From: Amoebophrya sp. A120
Lineage: Eukaryota; Sar; Dinophyceae; Syndiniales; Amoebophryaceae
NCBI GenBank assembly: GCA_905178155.1
Contig: CAJINV010000027.1
Coordinates: forward strand, 112,160-176,159
Length of the DNA stretch: 64,000 bases
Reading direction: 5' to 3'
The position numbers were made by a program, and so were the translations under genes. Positions 34,810-46,706 of the stretch are shown piece after piece (the first letter of the stretch is position 1; each line of letters opens with the position of its first letter). The notes below the pieces were generated by a model. That model saw only the letters and a list, made by a program, of their open reading frames with translations, was not told the origin of the DNA and searched no databases.

Positions 34810-35075
34810 CCGCAGCTTCATCTTGCAGGCTTTTCATCATTCGTATTTAACATTACCGACTGCCTCCATCGAGCGCGGTTAAAAAAAAGATGCCCAACTG
34901 TATTCATGCACTAATACAAACTTTTTGGTCCATGAAATCTTCCGACATCACAAATCCAGACATTCAGGAGGGGTATTGGCAACGCATATGCTTAAAAGTC
35001 CACACCTGTTCAACGAGTTCAGTTACCTGCCGGACTTCGTGTTTATTGCGGACTCGTCTCTGCAACACAAAAAAT
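34810..35075. repeat. Intergenic repeat, copy 2
   Basis: Second copy of the repeat at 25242-25520, sharing GACTGCCTCCATCGAGC and the downstream TGTTTATTGCGGACTCGT. A CTCTTGCAA.AACGCAAGA tail follows to about 35290. Confidence 0.75.
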
Positions 35076-35371
35076 CTTGATCCTCTTGCAACAACGCAAG
35101 AAAAGTTCTTGTGTCTAAAGTCCTCGTGGTCACAATTACAGATCTGTTTCTGCAACACAAATCTCGATGATTACAAGCCAAAAAAATGACAAGCCATCAA
35201 GTTCTCCTCTCTACTGTGTGTCTTTCCGAAAAAATCTTTTCTGCAGCAGAAATCATGATCCTCTGGCAAAATTGCAAGACACGTTCTTCTGCAAAGCTTG
35301 TGCCTGTTGCTGGACGAGCCGTATGTATTTTCTTAAAATCGAAGAGAGAAGTTTCTGATTCTGATTCCGAG

Positions 35372-35530
35372 CTCAGCATGACAAGTTTCTGATTCTGAGC
35401 TTCTAGGTTTTGCCTATTCTGCATAACAAACTGCGTTTCTGCATCACAGAAAAATGGAGCTCTTGTATAACGTGCATGACAGATTTATAAAGTTATGCCA
35501 GGCAAGCATGACAAACATACATCCTTCCAG
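35372..35530. mobile_element. F1 introner core fragment in spacer
   Basis: Matches the interior of F1 elements (compare 31775-31940) from CTCAGCATGACAAGTTTC to CATACATCCTTCCAG, but lacks both outer termini. It is embedded between copies of an intergenic repeat. Confidence 0.7.
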
Positions 35531-35960
35531 AACTGTATTTATGCATTACAGACCCTGTGGTCCATGAAATCTTCCGACATCACAAATCCAGACCCATCCA
35601 GGGAGGGTACTGGCAACGCATATGCTTAAAAGTCCACAACTGTTCAACGAGTTAAGTTACCTGCCGGACTTCGTGTTTATTGCGGACTCGTCTCTGCATC
35701 TGCAACACAAAAAATCTTGATCCTCTTGCAAAAACGCAAGACAAGTTCTTTTGTCGAAAGACCTCGTGGTCACAAATACAAATCTGTTTCTGCGAACACA
35801 AATCTCGATCGATGATCATCGATCGTGCAAAATTTCTTGAAGCCATCAAGTTTTCCTCTTTACTGTGTCTACTTGCCGAAAAAATCTTGTCTGCAGCAGA
35901 AATCATGATCCTCTGGCAAAATTGCAAGACACGTTCTTCTACAGAGCTGTTTCCACAAAA
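35531..35960. repeat. Intergenic repeat, copy 3
   Basis: Partial third copy joined directly to an F1 introner fragment at its left. The tail (35700-35960) repeats 35065-35290, including AAATCATGATCCTCTGGCA. Confidence 0.75.
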
Positions 35961-36608
35961 ATGCCTGATCTTCGGATATGAAATTACTCCTCCTTCTGCA
36001 GAACTGTTTGTGCGGAAGATGTTCTACTTGAGCGGTCCGAAAAATTAATTGTTCTTCTGTCGTCGCGATCCAAATTTGTCGCGGTGGGATCCTTTCAAAT
36101 CTGTGCTCTTGTGAAGTAACTTCTACAACGATCAACAGAGATGAATAAACCAAATCGCGGATCTTCTTCCTACTAGATCGTGCCCTAATTCAGCTGTATT
36201 GATGGAATGATAACGTTCATACTGCCCTTGCTGACGACTTCTGACCAACGCGGCCCGCCACTCCGTAAGAAAAAATCAGCCAGGAATAGCAAATTTCTCA
36301 TAGGATAATTTTCTGAAGAACGTGCGGACCCACCAGCCTTCCTTTCGCTGACCGTAGCAGGCTGCCTATGAATTTTCGATATTTTTTATTTCCGCCATAT
36401 TTTTCTCGTGTTCTTTCAATCGAATTGCGCTTAGCCGGAGCGGTCAACCAGTTTTTCAAGCAACGATAGTTTCTGACGTTTTTGATTACGTAAAGTGCCA
36501 CGAGTGATATTATTGCAGTAGGCACAATAACTCCATCTACATAAACAGCAGTGAAAAACTATCCGAACGCATAAAAACTCTTCTCCATTTGTACATGAAA
36601 TATTAAAC

Positions 36609-39600
36609 ATGGTTATTTATCGCTCGATATCTCGGGAAGAGCTCGGCGAGCATGCGACTCGCCAGGATTGCTGGATTGCGCTTCACGGTTGGGTCCTGAG
36701 AGTCGACGCGAAGACGCTTCAGGAGCACCCGGGCGGCGCGCAGTCCATTCTTCGGTTATGGAAGTGTCACAATCGAAATTGACAAAATCGAAAAACTTGT
36801 GATGCATAAAATCGATACCAGTTGGAGCCTCAGTTTGCAAGCGGCGCATGACATCAAATTTCGGGAGAACCCAAATCCAGTCTGTCATGCTGTTTGGGCA
36901 AAGAAGACTGCTCCTGTCATACTACTCTGGCAGCACATTGCATACCCCGCCGAAACAGGCTTACAATCGGCCTCATTTATTGCCTGCTCCCCAATACAGG
37001 CCTCCAGTGCCCTACGTTTTATGCATCACAAATTTATTTTCGACTTTGTCGATTTCGATCCTGACACATCCATCCCGGTTTGCCGGCACGGATTGCACAA
37101 CCCCGTTCGAGGATGCAGGACACAGTATCCTGAGCAAAAATGTACCCACCCCAGAGTTGTCATGCAGATTTGCAGCTACAGGAAGATTTGTAATGCGCAT
37201 ACACATGAGAGGCATTTCCAATCAGGTTTTGCGCTTTGCAATGCTGTCGACAGGATGAGTAGATGGATTTGTGTTGCGGCTGTGCTTGCTAAACTGCACT
37301 ACAATACCTAGACGAACTTGTCATGCTGGACCCCCAAAACTTCTCGATTTGTGTTGCGAAATCCTCATCTTGACTCTGGTGTGGGGACGTTTTTACACAG
37401 GATACCGAGTGACTTTGCGCGCGACTGGTGCAACCGGCTCGAAGTGATGGGGCAATTTTTCGATGTGGATGAAAATGAGAAACAGAGCGGGGCAGCTTCT
37501 TGTTCTACGAGAAGATCCTTTTTGAAGAGCAACGATGATATAATTAGCAATATGGAACAAGAAGAGCAGCCACGGAAGAAGATTCCTGGCGTAGTAGGGC
37601 GACACCACGACTTGGAGATGAGCAGTCAGAGATCACCTACTGTTCCCGAGGACCACCTCCAGGACCACCCGTTGCAAGAAGTAGAAGGCGCAGCACGACA
37701 TTATGGCGTTCTCAAATGTTACATTCTCAACTGTTACATGATTTGTCATGCAAAACGAGCATCAACGTCCACAAAATGAAGCTACTTCGCATGACAAATT
37801 TTGGAAGGGCTAAACGGGATGAGAATCTATGCCGAATTTGTAATGCAAAAGTTGCAAGACCCGGCCTTTCCCCGTTGCCATTCTTGCATCACAAATTCAT
37901 GTAACAGTTGAGAATGTAACAATTGAGAATCCCATAGAAATCAAGTTCCGGTCCGCATTGCTCGCATGTTTGTGTACCCGATCAAGGCTTGCGCAGGAGT
38001 GGAGATCGACCGTGCAGTTATGACCAAGCACGGGGGCGGGTTTGCGCACGACCGCGAGTACGTTTTCGCGGCCGAGCAAGATGAAGACGAAGAGCAATTT
38101 CATAATACGGAAGAACATCAACTTCTGCTCCCGGACGAGGACGAGAAGACGGAATCAAATACAAATGGTTGTACAAAAAATGCGAAACGAAGATTTTTGA
38201 AGCTGCTCGTGCCGTACGATTTGCCTGCACTCGCTTGGTATCAAATGTAAAAATATCTGGGTCCGGAACAAAGCAACTTGTCATGCTAAATCTGAATCAT
38301 GTAAAAATCTGTGTTGCATGATTACCAAAAGCGGTCCGCTTTTGACCTAATCGAGAGGCAGTTTCTCATGGAGGAGAGGCATTGGAAAGGTTTCGCAGAA
38401 CCTGTCATGCTATGTCCTACATACCAGACCTCATGGGTTATGGAAAACCTGCATGACAAATCTGGCAATCTTCCAGACCCAAACATTTTTACATTTGATA
38501 CCTGGATCCAACCGTCTTTGCCCACTTCGAAGGGGATGCAGATTGAGCTGCGGAATTATAACAGTAGTGCGGGTCAAGAACATCCTCTGGCGGAAGTAGA
38601 TGACAGTTTTTTCGTCCCAAGGATCAGCAGTGCAAAGGATGGAACATCAAAGAGGTACGTCAACATGTACAAGAAGTGCTTGCTGGAGGGGATCGACCAG
38701 GGGGATGCGGTGGCAGACCGCGTCACAAAATTTCTCCACCACCATCATCCGGAGGTGGTGGAAAACTTAGCTCTACGTCATGGCAAGAACGACCAGGAAG
38801 GAAAAAATTCTAACCAGCAGCACAACACGAACACCAGCAAAATTATCCGGCTGTTGCTGCTGACCGACCGGTCTCTGCTGCATCCAGAGACCGTCCACAT
38901 ATCAAAAGTAAAAATGTCTGGGTCTGGGAACTTGTGATGCTGGGTGGCGTCTCATGATGAGGCTACAAATGCTGGCTCAGCATGACAAGTTTCTGAGCTC
39001 CTAGGTGTTGCCTATTCTGCATGGCAAACTGCGCTTCTGCATCACAGAAAAGCGGAGCTCTTGGGTAACGTGCGTGACAGATTTAAGAGTCATGCCAGAC
39101 AAGCATGACAAACATGAATTCTTCCAGACCCAGACATTTTTACAGTTGATACCACACCGGGCTCTACCACCAGCCGCGGGGCGGATCGAACTACACTCCG
39201 TTTATGTTTATGCGCGAGCAGACGTTGGCGGCAATCAACCGAAAGTTTTTTCCCACTGAGCCGTTGCGGGTCACGATTTTGCGGTTTCGCCCGAACATCG
39301 TCTTTCGCGAGGAGGATGTTGAAGCTGAGGTACTAGCACGACTATCTCGTGGTTCCCGTCCAAATGGAGTAGAACAATTCAGTTGTCCAACATCGTCTGA
39401 TTTCTCTTTTTCCGAGGATTCTTGGGAGACGGTCGAGCTGCGGCACCAGCTATGGATTGTAAAAATGTCTGGGTCTGGAAGGTTGGAACTTGTAATGCTA
39501 GCTTTCCATGCCTAGAAAATCTATATTGCATAACCAATAAAAGTCGCAGCCTCTTTTGTCATGCAAAAACTCAGTTTCTCATGCGGATTGCCTATAAGAA

Positions 39601-42015
39601 AGCGTTTTGGGAAGTTGTCGTGCCGGACTGCATTCGGAAGTGTTTGCATCATGCACATTTTAGCATCACAAGTTTCCAGACCCAGACATTTTTGCATTTC
39701 ATACCAGCCGTCGCGCTTTTTGCGGGTGCTGAAGTCCTGCGGGCGGTGCAGCCACATCTTCGTGAACCCCGCACTTGCCGTCTGCGACGGGGACTTTGTG
39801 CAGAAAGAGCTCTGCCGACTGGGCCGCGATGCCCGGGGGATGCTGGACAAGTTGGAGAGTAAGCTTCATCTGCTAAAGAACAAGTCGAAGATTTTTGCAA
39901 CAACAGCTATTGGTCGTCGTGGAGACGTCGAGCAAGAAAACCCGGTCCTCGCAAGAATAAATTCTACCTCGGTACTAGTTGATCCCGTGCTCCCGTGGTT
40001 TCGAAGCCACTACCAGAAGTTTTTGGACGCGGGGCGGACGACAAAGGTGTTTCTCGGGCTCTGCGGCTCGTTTCACAGTGAAGGAGATTATGCCGATGCC
40101 CCCTCCAGAAGAAGTTCTTCTACATCAGACTGCGTTAATATTTTCCACGTTGGACAGGAGTGGGTCGCGAACCTGTCGACCACCCGGTCGCTAAACGAGT
40201 TCCGCTCCGAGATGCTGCGGCCTTGCCAAGACAACCGGGCGCTGCTGGAGAAAACGCGTCCCATCGACTTGCTCTGTGCCTACGGACCAGATTTCTTGCA
40301 GGTTGTTCCTACACGGCAACAAAACAAAAATTTGAACATTGGTGAAGACGATGAAGCTGCTCCTGCACCAGATCCGGGCGAAGAAGAAGTGGATGAGCCC
40401 GCAGCTAGTAGAACTACAACTATATCTTCTCTGCTTGAAGATGAAGATGTTTTCTTGCCGCAAACGCCGGCTTTCGAACGAAATACACGGCGTCACGTCA
40501 CGGTGACCGAGGTGGTCGAGCTGTCACGCACGGCGAAGCGGATAAGGTTCAGCTTCGGAGATCATGTTGCTGGCCCTCGTTCTCCATCTCCAACTACTTG
40601 TGCGCCCATACCGCCGCCGGCCGCATTGGGTCTCCTATCAAATGTAAAAATGTCTGGGTCTGGAAGATTCCGAGATTTGTCATGCAGTTCTTCCAAGCTC
40701 CACCAAGTCTGGAATGCAGGGCATAGCATCAGAGGTTCTGCAGCCCCTTGCTGATGCCCATTATGCATGAGAAATGCCCTCTGAGCATGGCGAGAAATGG
40801 GGACCTTTTGCAAGTCATGCAACACAGATTTTTGTATCATACGCAACACGCATCACAAGTTCGCATTCTTCCAGACCCAGACATTTTTACATTTGATATC
40901 TCCCCTGCGGCTACCACGTGGCGACTTTCGGCGAGAACCCAGCTTTTGCGCGCTCAACGTGGAATAAACAGCCGCAGTCGGCCGCGGAGAAATATGGAAG
41001 CGTCAGGTTTGAAATCGTCAAAGTTGAAATAGTTTGTCATGCATAAAATGCAGCCCCCAAAGTGCCTGTCTTGCAGAGTAGGCAAGTGAGGCAGATTGTA
41101 AGCCTGTTGAGGGGTAGAAGCTGAGTTGCTAAAGTAGCATGACAAAAGGCGTCTTTCTTACCCAAACAGCATGACAAACTGGATTTCGGCTCTACCCAAA
41201 TTTGTCATGCGCCACTTGAAAACTGGGTCACAACTTTGATCCATTTTATGCATGACAAATTATTTCAACTTTGTCGATTTCAACTCTGACACATCCATAA
41301 GAAACTCACGCCTTTTATCAAAAGGTCCTTTACCCCCGTCCGGTGCGGAAAAGGGTTTTTCGACCTGGTGGTGAAAATATATCGGATGAAGAACAGCAAA
41401 GGGGCAGACGAACAACAGGATGATGAAGAGGGAAATATCAATGCCTTCCCCGATGGCGGTCGTCTTACGGGTCATTTCCTGGATCGCTTGGTGGTGAATG
41501 ACAAAGTCCAGATCGCCGGTCCGTTTGGCCACATCAGGTACCTGGGCGACGGGAGGTTTCGACTTCTAAGTGGTCTATGTGGTAGTAAACCAGAGGACCA
41601 CCGCCCCAATATCAGAAAATTTTCGCAAGTGGGGATGGTCGCTGGCGGCTCCGGGATCACCCCGATGCTGCAGGTCTTGCAGTTTGCGGCAGCGGAAGCC
41701 GGACCTCCTCCTTTTCAGGCACACCTGGTGTATGCGAACAAAACGGAGGAGGACATACTATGCCGGGAGTGGATAGAGTCAGACCACTGTCGCAAGGTAC
41801 TGCTGGGAAGAAATACATCACGCGGCAGCAGTAGAACGAAGTATGTAATTTCGGCGAAAGGCGAAAGAATCTGCGAAGAAATATTCAAAAACCACTTACC
41901 ACCCCCTCACGCGGAGACGCTTGTATTGCTGTGCGGCCCCCCCGGTATGGTAGCGGCAGCGCGGAATTTTCTGCGGAATCTCGGCCACGAAGCGGAGCAA
42001 ATACACGAATTTTGA
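36609..42015 (+). CDS. Cytochrome b5 - mARC (MOSC) - cytochrome b5 reductase fusion
   Basis: Exons 36609-36756, 37080-37125, 37410-37701, 37942-38238, 38506-38899, 39157-39450, 39709-40635, 40904-40992 and 41305-42015 give exactly 1065 codons. Residues 1 to about 85 are a cytochrome b5 domain with both haem ligands, H40 in EHPGG and H64 in EDAGHS, at the usual spacing of 24. Residues about 163-640 are MOSC_N plus MOSC: VYPIKACAGVEI (173-184), RFRPNIVF, the SCGRCSH motif with C504 as likely Mo ligand, and FHVGQEW. An acidic linker follows. Residues about 752-1065 are a b5-reductase: RSFTPV FAD motif (836-841), GGSGITP (943-949) and CGPPGM (1039-1044) for NAD(P)H. Expected electron flow is NAD(P)H to FAD to haem to Mo, reducing N-hydroxylated substrates as mARC does with separate partners. 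No N-terminal targeting signal or anchor is seen. Nitrate reductase is excluded by the MOSC module and the domain order. ATG 36609 is the first Met just before the b5 fold. Confidence 0.92.
36757..37074. mobile_element. Introner F5
   Basis: F5 termini, right end CATC; TSD TCGGT/CCGGT, 4 of 5. Lies between the two haem-ligand segments of the b5 domain; removal restores ILRFAGTDCTTPFEDAGHS. Confidence 0.95.
37126..37404. mobile_element. Introner F4, diverged TSD
   Basis: F4 termini TATC...GATA. Flanks CACAG/CCGAG match at 3 of 5. Removal keeps frame (GHSDFARDW). Confidence 0.92.
37702..37936. mobile_element. Introner F11
   Basis: Termini TTCTCAANTGTTACATTCTC with inverted partner, seen once here; TSD GACAT/GAAAT, 4 of 5. 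Removal leads straight into the MOSC_N start (QVPVRIARMFVYPIK). Confidence 0.92.
38239..38500. mobile_element. Introner F1
   Basis: F1 termini; TSD CTTGG/CCTGG, 4 of 5. Phase-0 junction LAWIQPSLP. Confidence 0.93.
38900..39151. mobile_element. Introner F1
   Basis: F1 termini; exact TSD CCACA at 38895-38899 and 39152-39156. Confidence 0.95.
39451..39703. mobile_element. Introner F1
   Basis: F1 termini (right end TTTCATA); exact TSD CCAGC at 39446-39450 and 39704-39708. Lies just before the MOSC cysteine motif. Confidence 0.95.
40636..40898. mobile_element. Introner F1
   Basis: F1 termini; exact TSD TCTCC at 40631-40635 and 40899-40903. Inside the FAD-binding domain (LGLPCGYHVAT). Confidence 0.95.
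40993..41299. mobile_element. Introner F5
   Basis: F5 termini; exact TSD AGAAA at 40988-40992 and 41300-41304. Joins as AEKLTPFIKRSFTPV. Confidence 0.95.
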
Positions 42016-44114
42016 TAAATGAAGTCTGTTTATGGTGGAAAAATGGAGCTGCGCGACAGATGCTGAATGATGCTTCAACGATGTAGGATTTATTAAATGT
42101 AGTATGAATAGACAAGACAACGATTTATTTTACCTCGCTTTGATGATGAAAGTTGAAGTAGTTTGTTGTACACAGTTTTTAGCAAGCAGTAGAAGTACTA
42201 CACCAACTACAGCGCATCCTGGGAACAGTTGACGTAACAACCCAAGCAGATGCAGACCCTCTTTTAAGTAGAATCCGACAGATAAAGGTGAAGCAGCGAG
42301 GGCCGAAGCTTTTGTAAGCTTACGAGTTTTTGAGCAAGCCAAGAAGGTCTTTGACGTCCTCCATCTGTTCGTCAAAGGACCACAAAAACCGAGGGATCAA
42401 GCGGAGAAAGAGACAAAGAGGCGCCGGAGAGAACTCGGGGCCAGATAGAGTGAGAGCGTGCCTTTGGGAGGTTGTAAGTATGTCCTCTCGACGTCCGCAG
42501 TGACATGACAACAAAAATCTTGTGGTGCGCTTTGTTTCTTGTACCGCCCTGGCGCTCGCTGCCACCTCTGCGAGGTGAGATCAGTCTCTGCTACGAACAG
42601 GTCTATAGACCTGACGGGCACGACCCTTGCCAGATCACCACTCTTGCCGATGATACAAGTAGCTGCCTGATCACAAGAAGCGGCTATCATGCTGCAAAAT
42701 TTCGCAAAGGTCGTGGTGGAAGACGAAAATTATATCCCAGTGGTTCCACCTCCCACTTGTGGTTTGCGATTTTAGCAGAGTCTTTTCTGCAACACAAATT
42801 ATCGCAATCCTCTTGCAATAAGATTGCAGGACGTCGACAGGTTCTTCTGTTTGGAGTTCGTGCTTGCAGAGTCGTTTCTGCAACAGAAATGTTGATCCTC
42901 TTGCAACTAATGCAAGAAGACGAGGTCTCTTCTTTGCGGACCCGCTTCTGCAGCACCAACGTCGATGTTACAAATCCTAACCTGTAACACGTGTTGAAAA
43001 ATGAAGAGTGGGTGGCAACAGCACTCGAACGATATATCAAAAATCTATTTTACTGACGCTTCATTCCTTCGACATCCAGAACGAAACGGAGAAAATAAAA
43101 TGAAAAGCAGATCGTTTGCTCCAAATGCGATGGCAGACTAGTAGGAATGATCGTAGGGTGACGATGTGGATCATAATTCATTGCACGACCCTCGGTTTGA
43201 TTTGCAGCTTTTGTTTTTTGACTTTGTCTCAGTACAACTTCTGCACATGGATGAAAAAAAAAATGCAAATGTCGCAGCATGAGCTCGCGGACTTGTAGTT
43301 GTATCTGACTTTCTGCAGAGGAGCCGATGAGGATCTAGATGATCTAAAGAAAACAAAAATCTGGATATCAAATCGCGGTCAATTTAATTACCATCGACAT
43401 GAATGAACAAAGGAAGTAGAAGAAGTTCCTGTCGGTTCTATCTAAATATGGTTCGTGTTCTTGTCCTTGTCGTCCTCCTATTGTCATTTACCACGCCGGC
43501 TTTTTCGCAAAAATGTCTCTCTTCGCAGGACAAAGGAAATAAACTTAGTCCATCCGTCAACAGTACGAGTAGCGAGCTTGATCATCTTGTCCTTCGTGTT
43601 GACATAGTAGACAGAGGTCATTCATTGTATCTATGACAAAAACTTCTTGCAGTATCAGAAATTGTAGTAAGCAGCGCGTATGACATTGTAGTATATCACT
43701 CACCACATAATTTTTCTGTTTTGTATAGCGAAAAATAAGTATTTCGAGCGACATTTTATTTAAACCTCAGACGCATTCTTATGACAAGAAAGAATTGAGA
43801 CGTTGTTTTGCTTCTATTTAGTGGTAAGCTCCGGGTTCTTCGAAGTACCGATAGGCTGGGCCACATCGCACACCAGTCATTTTAACATTTCTCCGTGTAG
43901 ACCTGGACGTGGACGACGTCCACAGCTTTTGCTTGTAGCATTAGTTTTGTTTGATAAACCAGGCGTCGCGAGCCGGTGTTGAAAAGATTTCGAACACAAA
44001 ATAGAAAAGTAGGTTTAACCCGTATGATACTTTCCTCTTCCATATACTATAGTACCATTTTTACAACTTTGACTTGACAAAAACCAATTTGTTTCAATTT
44101 GCACGACGAAGAAA
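42016..44114. other. Gene-free spacer
   Basis: Holds only the possible secreted peptide at 43448 and a stretch at 42785-42965 with CTGCAACACAAA and CCTCTTGCAA motifs like those in the intergenic repeats. Confidence 0.65.
43448..43636 (+). CDS. Possible small secreted peptide
   Basis: A 62-residue frame starts with a strongly hydrophobic leader (MVRVLVLVVLLLSFTTPAFS) followed by a short polar tail with one cysteine. The frame opens 15 codons earlier at 43403, but the inner ATG fits a signal peptide better. It sits alone in AT-rich spacer DNA with no introner and no recognisable family. It could be real, but a frame this short can also occur by chance. Confidence 0.3.
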   Translation: MVRVLVLVVLLLSFTTPAFSQKCLSSQDKGNKLSPSVNSTSSELDHLVLRVDIVDRGHSLYL

Positions 44115-46706
44115 ATGAGGTTGATCGTAGTTCCTGCGGAGGTGGAGAATATTAAACCTGTCAGCGCTCCAAGTGGTTTTTCCGGACGCAATTTTGGATC
44201 CTCGTCGGTTTTCCATGATGATGGTGACCACGTCGCGCCAGAACAAGATTACATTGCTCACTTGTTTTATTTCCCTCACCAACAACATAGCGACAAGCTT
44301 CTGCCACGGTGTAGTAGTCGACGTCCACCACTGAGAATGAAAACGTCGCCACGACTTCGCGTACTTCCAGGACGAGCAGGTCCTGTTGACCTCATATTCG
44401 GCCGCGCCAAGTTTTCGATTTTTCTTTTTTTCTTGCTGGCCACCTCGAGGGGACTACAGCTGCTGCTGTCCATTTTTGAACAACCACAAGATCATGAAGT
44501 AGATCTTTATTCCTGTGGACCACTAGCAGGTCTTGATCTTGTTCTACTTCCCGTAGTATCAAATGCAAAAATGTCTGGGTCTGGAAGAGTCAGGACTTGT
44601 CATGCACATTTTGCATGACCCGTGAGGTCTGTGATGCAGTGAGAGCTTCTTGATGCTAATCACGCATGAGAAATGCCCTCTCCGCGTGCCAAGAACTGAC
44701 TCCTCTTGCTGCTCATGTAACACAGATATTTTTAGAATCCGCGAACAGCATTACAAGTGGCATTCTTCCAGACCCAGACATTTTTACATTTGATACGTAG
44801 TTTCAGCACGACGATGGAAAGCTGCAGGGAGGAGCGCAGTCGGTGGAGCTTCCTCGTTATCCAGGAAAAAAAGTGTGTAATTGTAACTTTGTTAGAGGAA
44901 CAGCATCACAAATTTGCTCTACATGACAGAGGAAACCTGTCATGCATAATTTGTAAGGGAAAACACACATGAAAAGAGGACTTCGTGGCTGTCTGGCATG
45001 ACAGGCGTAACTCTGTTGCATCTTCTGCAACACAAATTTACACTTACACAGTTTTTGTCTTGCATACTTCTCGTCCGGAGCACGAGCAGCAGCGCGGCAA
45101 AATGATCATGTGCGAGGAGCAGGCCGCCATCGCGGCCCCCCGCACTCTTCGGATTTAGCCAGCGGCCCCTCGCACGACTCTGCGGAAGATTTAGCCACAG
45201 TCTTGAAATATTTGAGGCGGACGAAAGATGGAGCGTCGTACAGTAGGCTGATTGAAATCCGCATACTCTGGGAAGACGCCTTATGGATGTGTCAGAGTTG
45301 AAATCGACAAAGTTGAAATAACTTGTAATGCATAATAAAATCGATACCAGTTGGAAGCCCAATTTCTAAGCGGCGCATGACAAATTTGCGTAGTACCGAA
45401 ATCCAGTTTGTCATGCTGTTTGTGTAAGGAAGACGCCTTTTGTCATGCTACTTTAGCAGCTCTATTTCTACCCGGAGACAGGCTTACAATCTGCCTCCCT
45501 TGCCTACTCTGCAAGACAGAGAGACATTTTCTGCGTGGCATTTTATGCATGACAAACTATTTCAACTTTGACGATTTCAACCCTGACAGTTGCATACGCC
45601 TATCTCCAGCTGCTGTCGGACGATGTTGCTGAGCAGGGGGCAGTTATCAAAATGAAAAAAGCCCCCACCCCATATCAAAAGCGGATCTGTGATGCAGGAT
45701 TTGTGTACACAAATGCGCGCTGTCTTGCGATACGGCATCGCAGCCAGATTCGCAGCCTCGGGAGGAACATTTGGGTCTAGTAGGTGCTTAGCATTACAAA
45801 CGGCTGTCCTCTAGGGGGCCCAACAGCATGCCAAATCGCTTCCATAATGGCAAGGAAGCCTCTGCGTTTGTCTTCTTGCAAGACAGACGTGATTTGTGGT
45901 CTCAAATCAGCAAGACAAATTTTCGTAAGCATGCCTAACTTTTCGATATGGGGAGCGAGGGGGGATTTTTCCTCTCAATAGCACATGATCATGCACAAAG
46001 ATCCAGGCCGTCGCGAGGTGAAACTACAACAGCCAGCACAATGAGTGTAGAAGAATTGCGGGAGCACGCGTTGCTCTTTCGGGACGTCGCCGAGGTGGCT
46101 TGTATTGTGAAAGCGGGCTATGTATGCATTGCAAATCAATATGTTGTCAGCACGGTGGTCTCCTGGGAAGAAAATGTAAGTATCTTCGTAAAAATCGCTG
46201 GTCTTGCATTATATTTTCCTGTAGATGTAGTTGATCAGTAGCTCTATCTCTAAGTACCTCTATCGCATGTTCTTGAGCACGAACGGCAATAGCGCAGCTT
46301 CCTTTGTCATGCGCTGCGCACGCGGTTTGAGTTTCTCATTCGTCCTCTTCAGGATAAGAAGACGTATAGTTTCAAAAACTTGAATTATAAATGCTTGGTT
46401 GATGCAACTAGAATGAACTTCTGCAGTCAACATCCCCAGGAGTCCAGCAACATCACAAGTTTTTTATTCCAGGGTTTAAGGCTAGTTTGAGGGTTTAGGG
46501 CACAGTCTCAGTCGTGCTAGGCATCACAAGTTGTGTCTTCCAGCAGATTTAGACCACATATTTGCAATGCATATGATGAGCCTCAGGATTATTTGCGAAC
46601 CTGTTACAAAAAAGAGGAAAGGCCCAGCCCGGAACAACGCCGACACTACGCGGATCTTTTTAAAGAAGATTCGATGATATCCAGTGTGATTTCTCGAGCT
46701 TCTTGA
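44115..46706 (+). CDS. Unknown 337-residue protein
   Basis: Exons 44115-44556, 44801-44857, 45075-45281, 45602-45644, 45986-46122 and 46579-46706 join into 337 codons plus stop, through five introners. The first exon contains one hydrophobic stretch (about 44415-44480, FSIFLFFLLA...LLLSIF) that could be a membrane segment. The C-terminal half is charged and probably helical (AEDLATVLKYLRR, VEELREHALLFRDVAE, PSPEQRRHYADLFKED). I recognise no domain. ATG 44115 follows an A-rich stretch and is the first Met in frame. The continuous frame across five insertions is the main evidence that the gene is real. Confidence 0.7.
44557..44795. mobile_element. Introner F1
   Basis: F1 termini; exact TSD CGTAG at 44552-44556 and 44796-44800. 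Confidence 0.94.
44858..45069. mobile_element. Introner F8, shifted right end
   Basis: F8 termini (AAAAAGTGTGTAATTGTAA). The usual CATA end at 45063-45066 is followed by three extra bases before the TSD CTCGT (44853-44857, 45070-45074), which is exact. Frame is kept only with the shifted end. Confidence 0.85.
45282..45596. mobile_element. Introner F5
   Basis: F5 termini; exact TSD CGCCT at 45277-45281 and 45597-45601. Confidence 0.94.
45645..45980. mobile_element. Introner F3, diverged TSD
   Basis: F3 termini. Flanks GCAGT/GCACA match at 3 of 5; removal keeps frame into DHAQRSRPSRGE. Confidence 0.85.
46123..46573. mobile_element. Introner, F1-like, unusually long
   Basis: Ends TATGCATTGCAAAT and ATTTGCAATGCATA are inverted. 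At 451 bp it is far longer than other F1 elements and may contain a second insertion. Flanks CTATG/TGATG match at 3 of 5. Removal keeps frame (KAGYEPQDYLR). Confidence 0.78.

Larger units (their letters stand above)
33773..36608. other. Gene-free spacer with intergenic repeats
   Basis: Contains intergenic repeat copies 2 and 3 and an F1 fragment. The rest (33840-34800, 35961-36600) is AT-rich without recognised features. Confidence 0.65.

Noticed and set aside
36609-42015. Nitrate reductase as the identity of the b5/reductase gene
   Set aside because: The molybdenum module has MOSC_N and MOSC motifs and lies between b5 and the reductase; no sulfite-oxidase-type Mo domain is seen.
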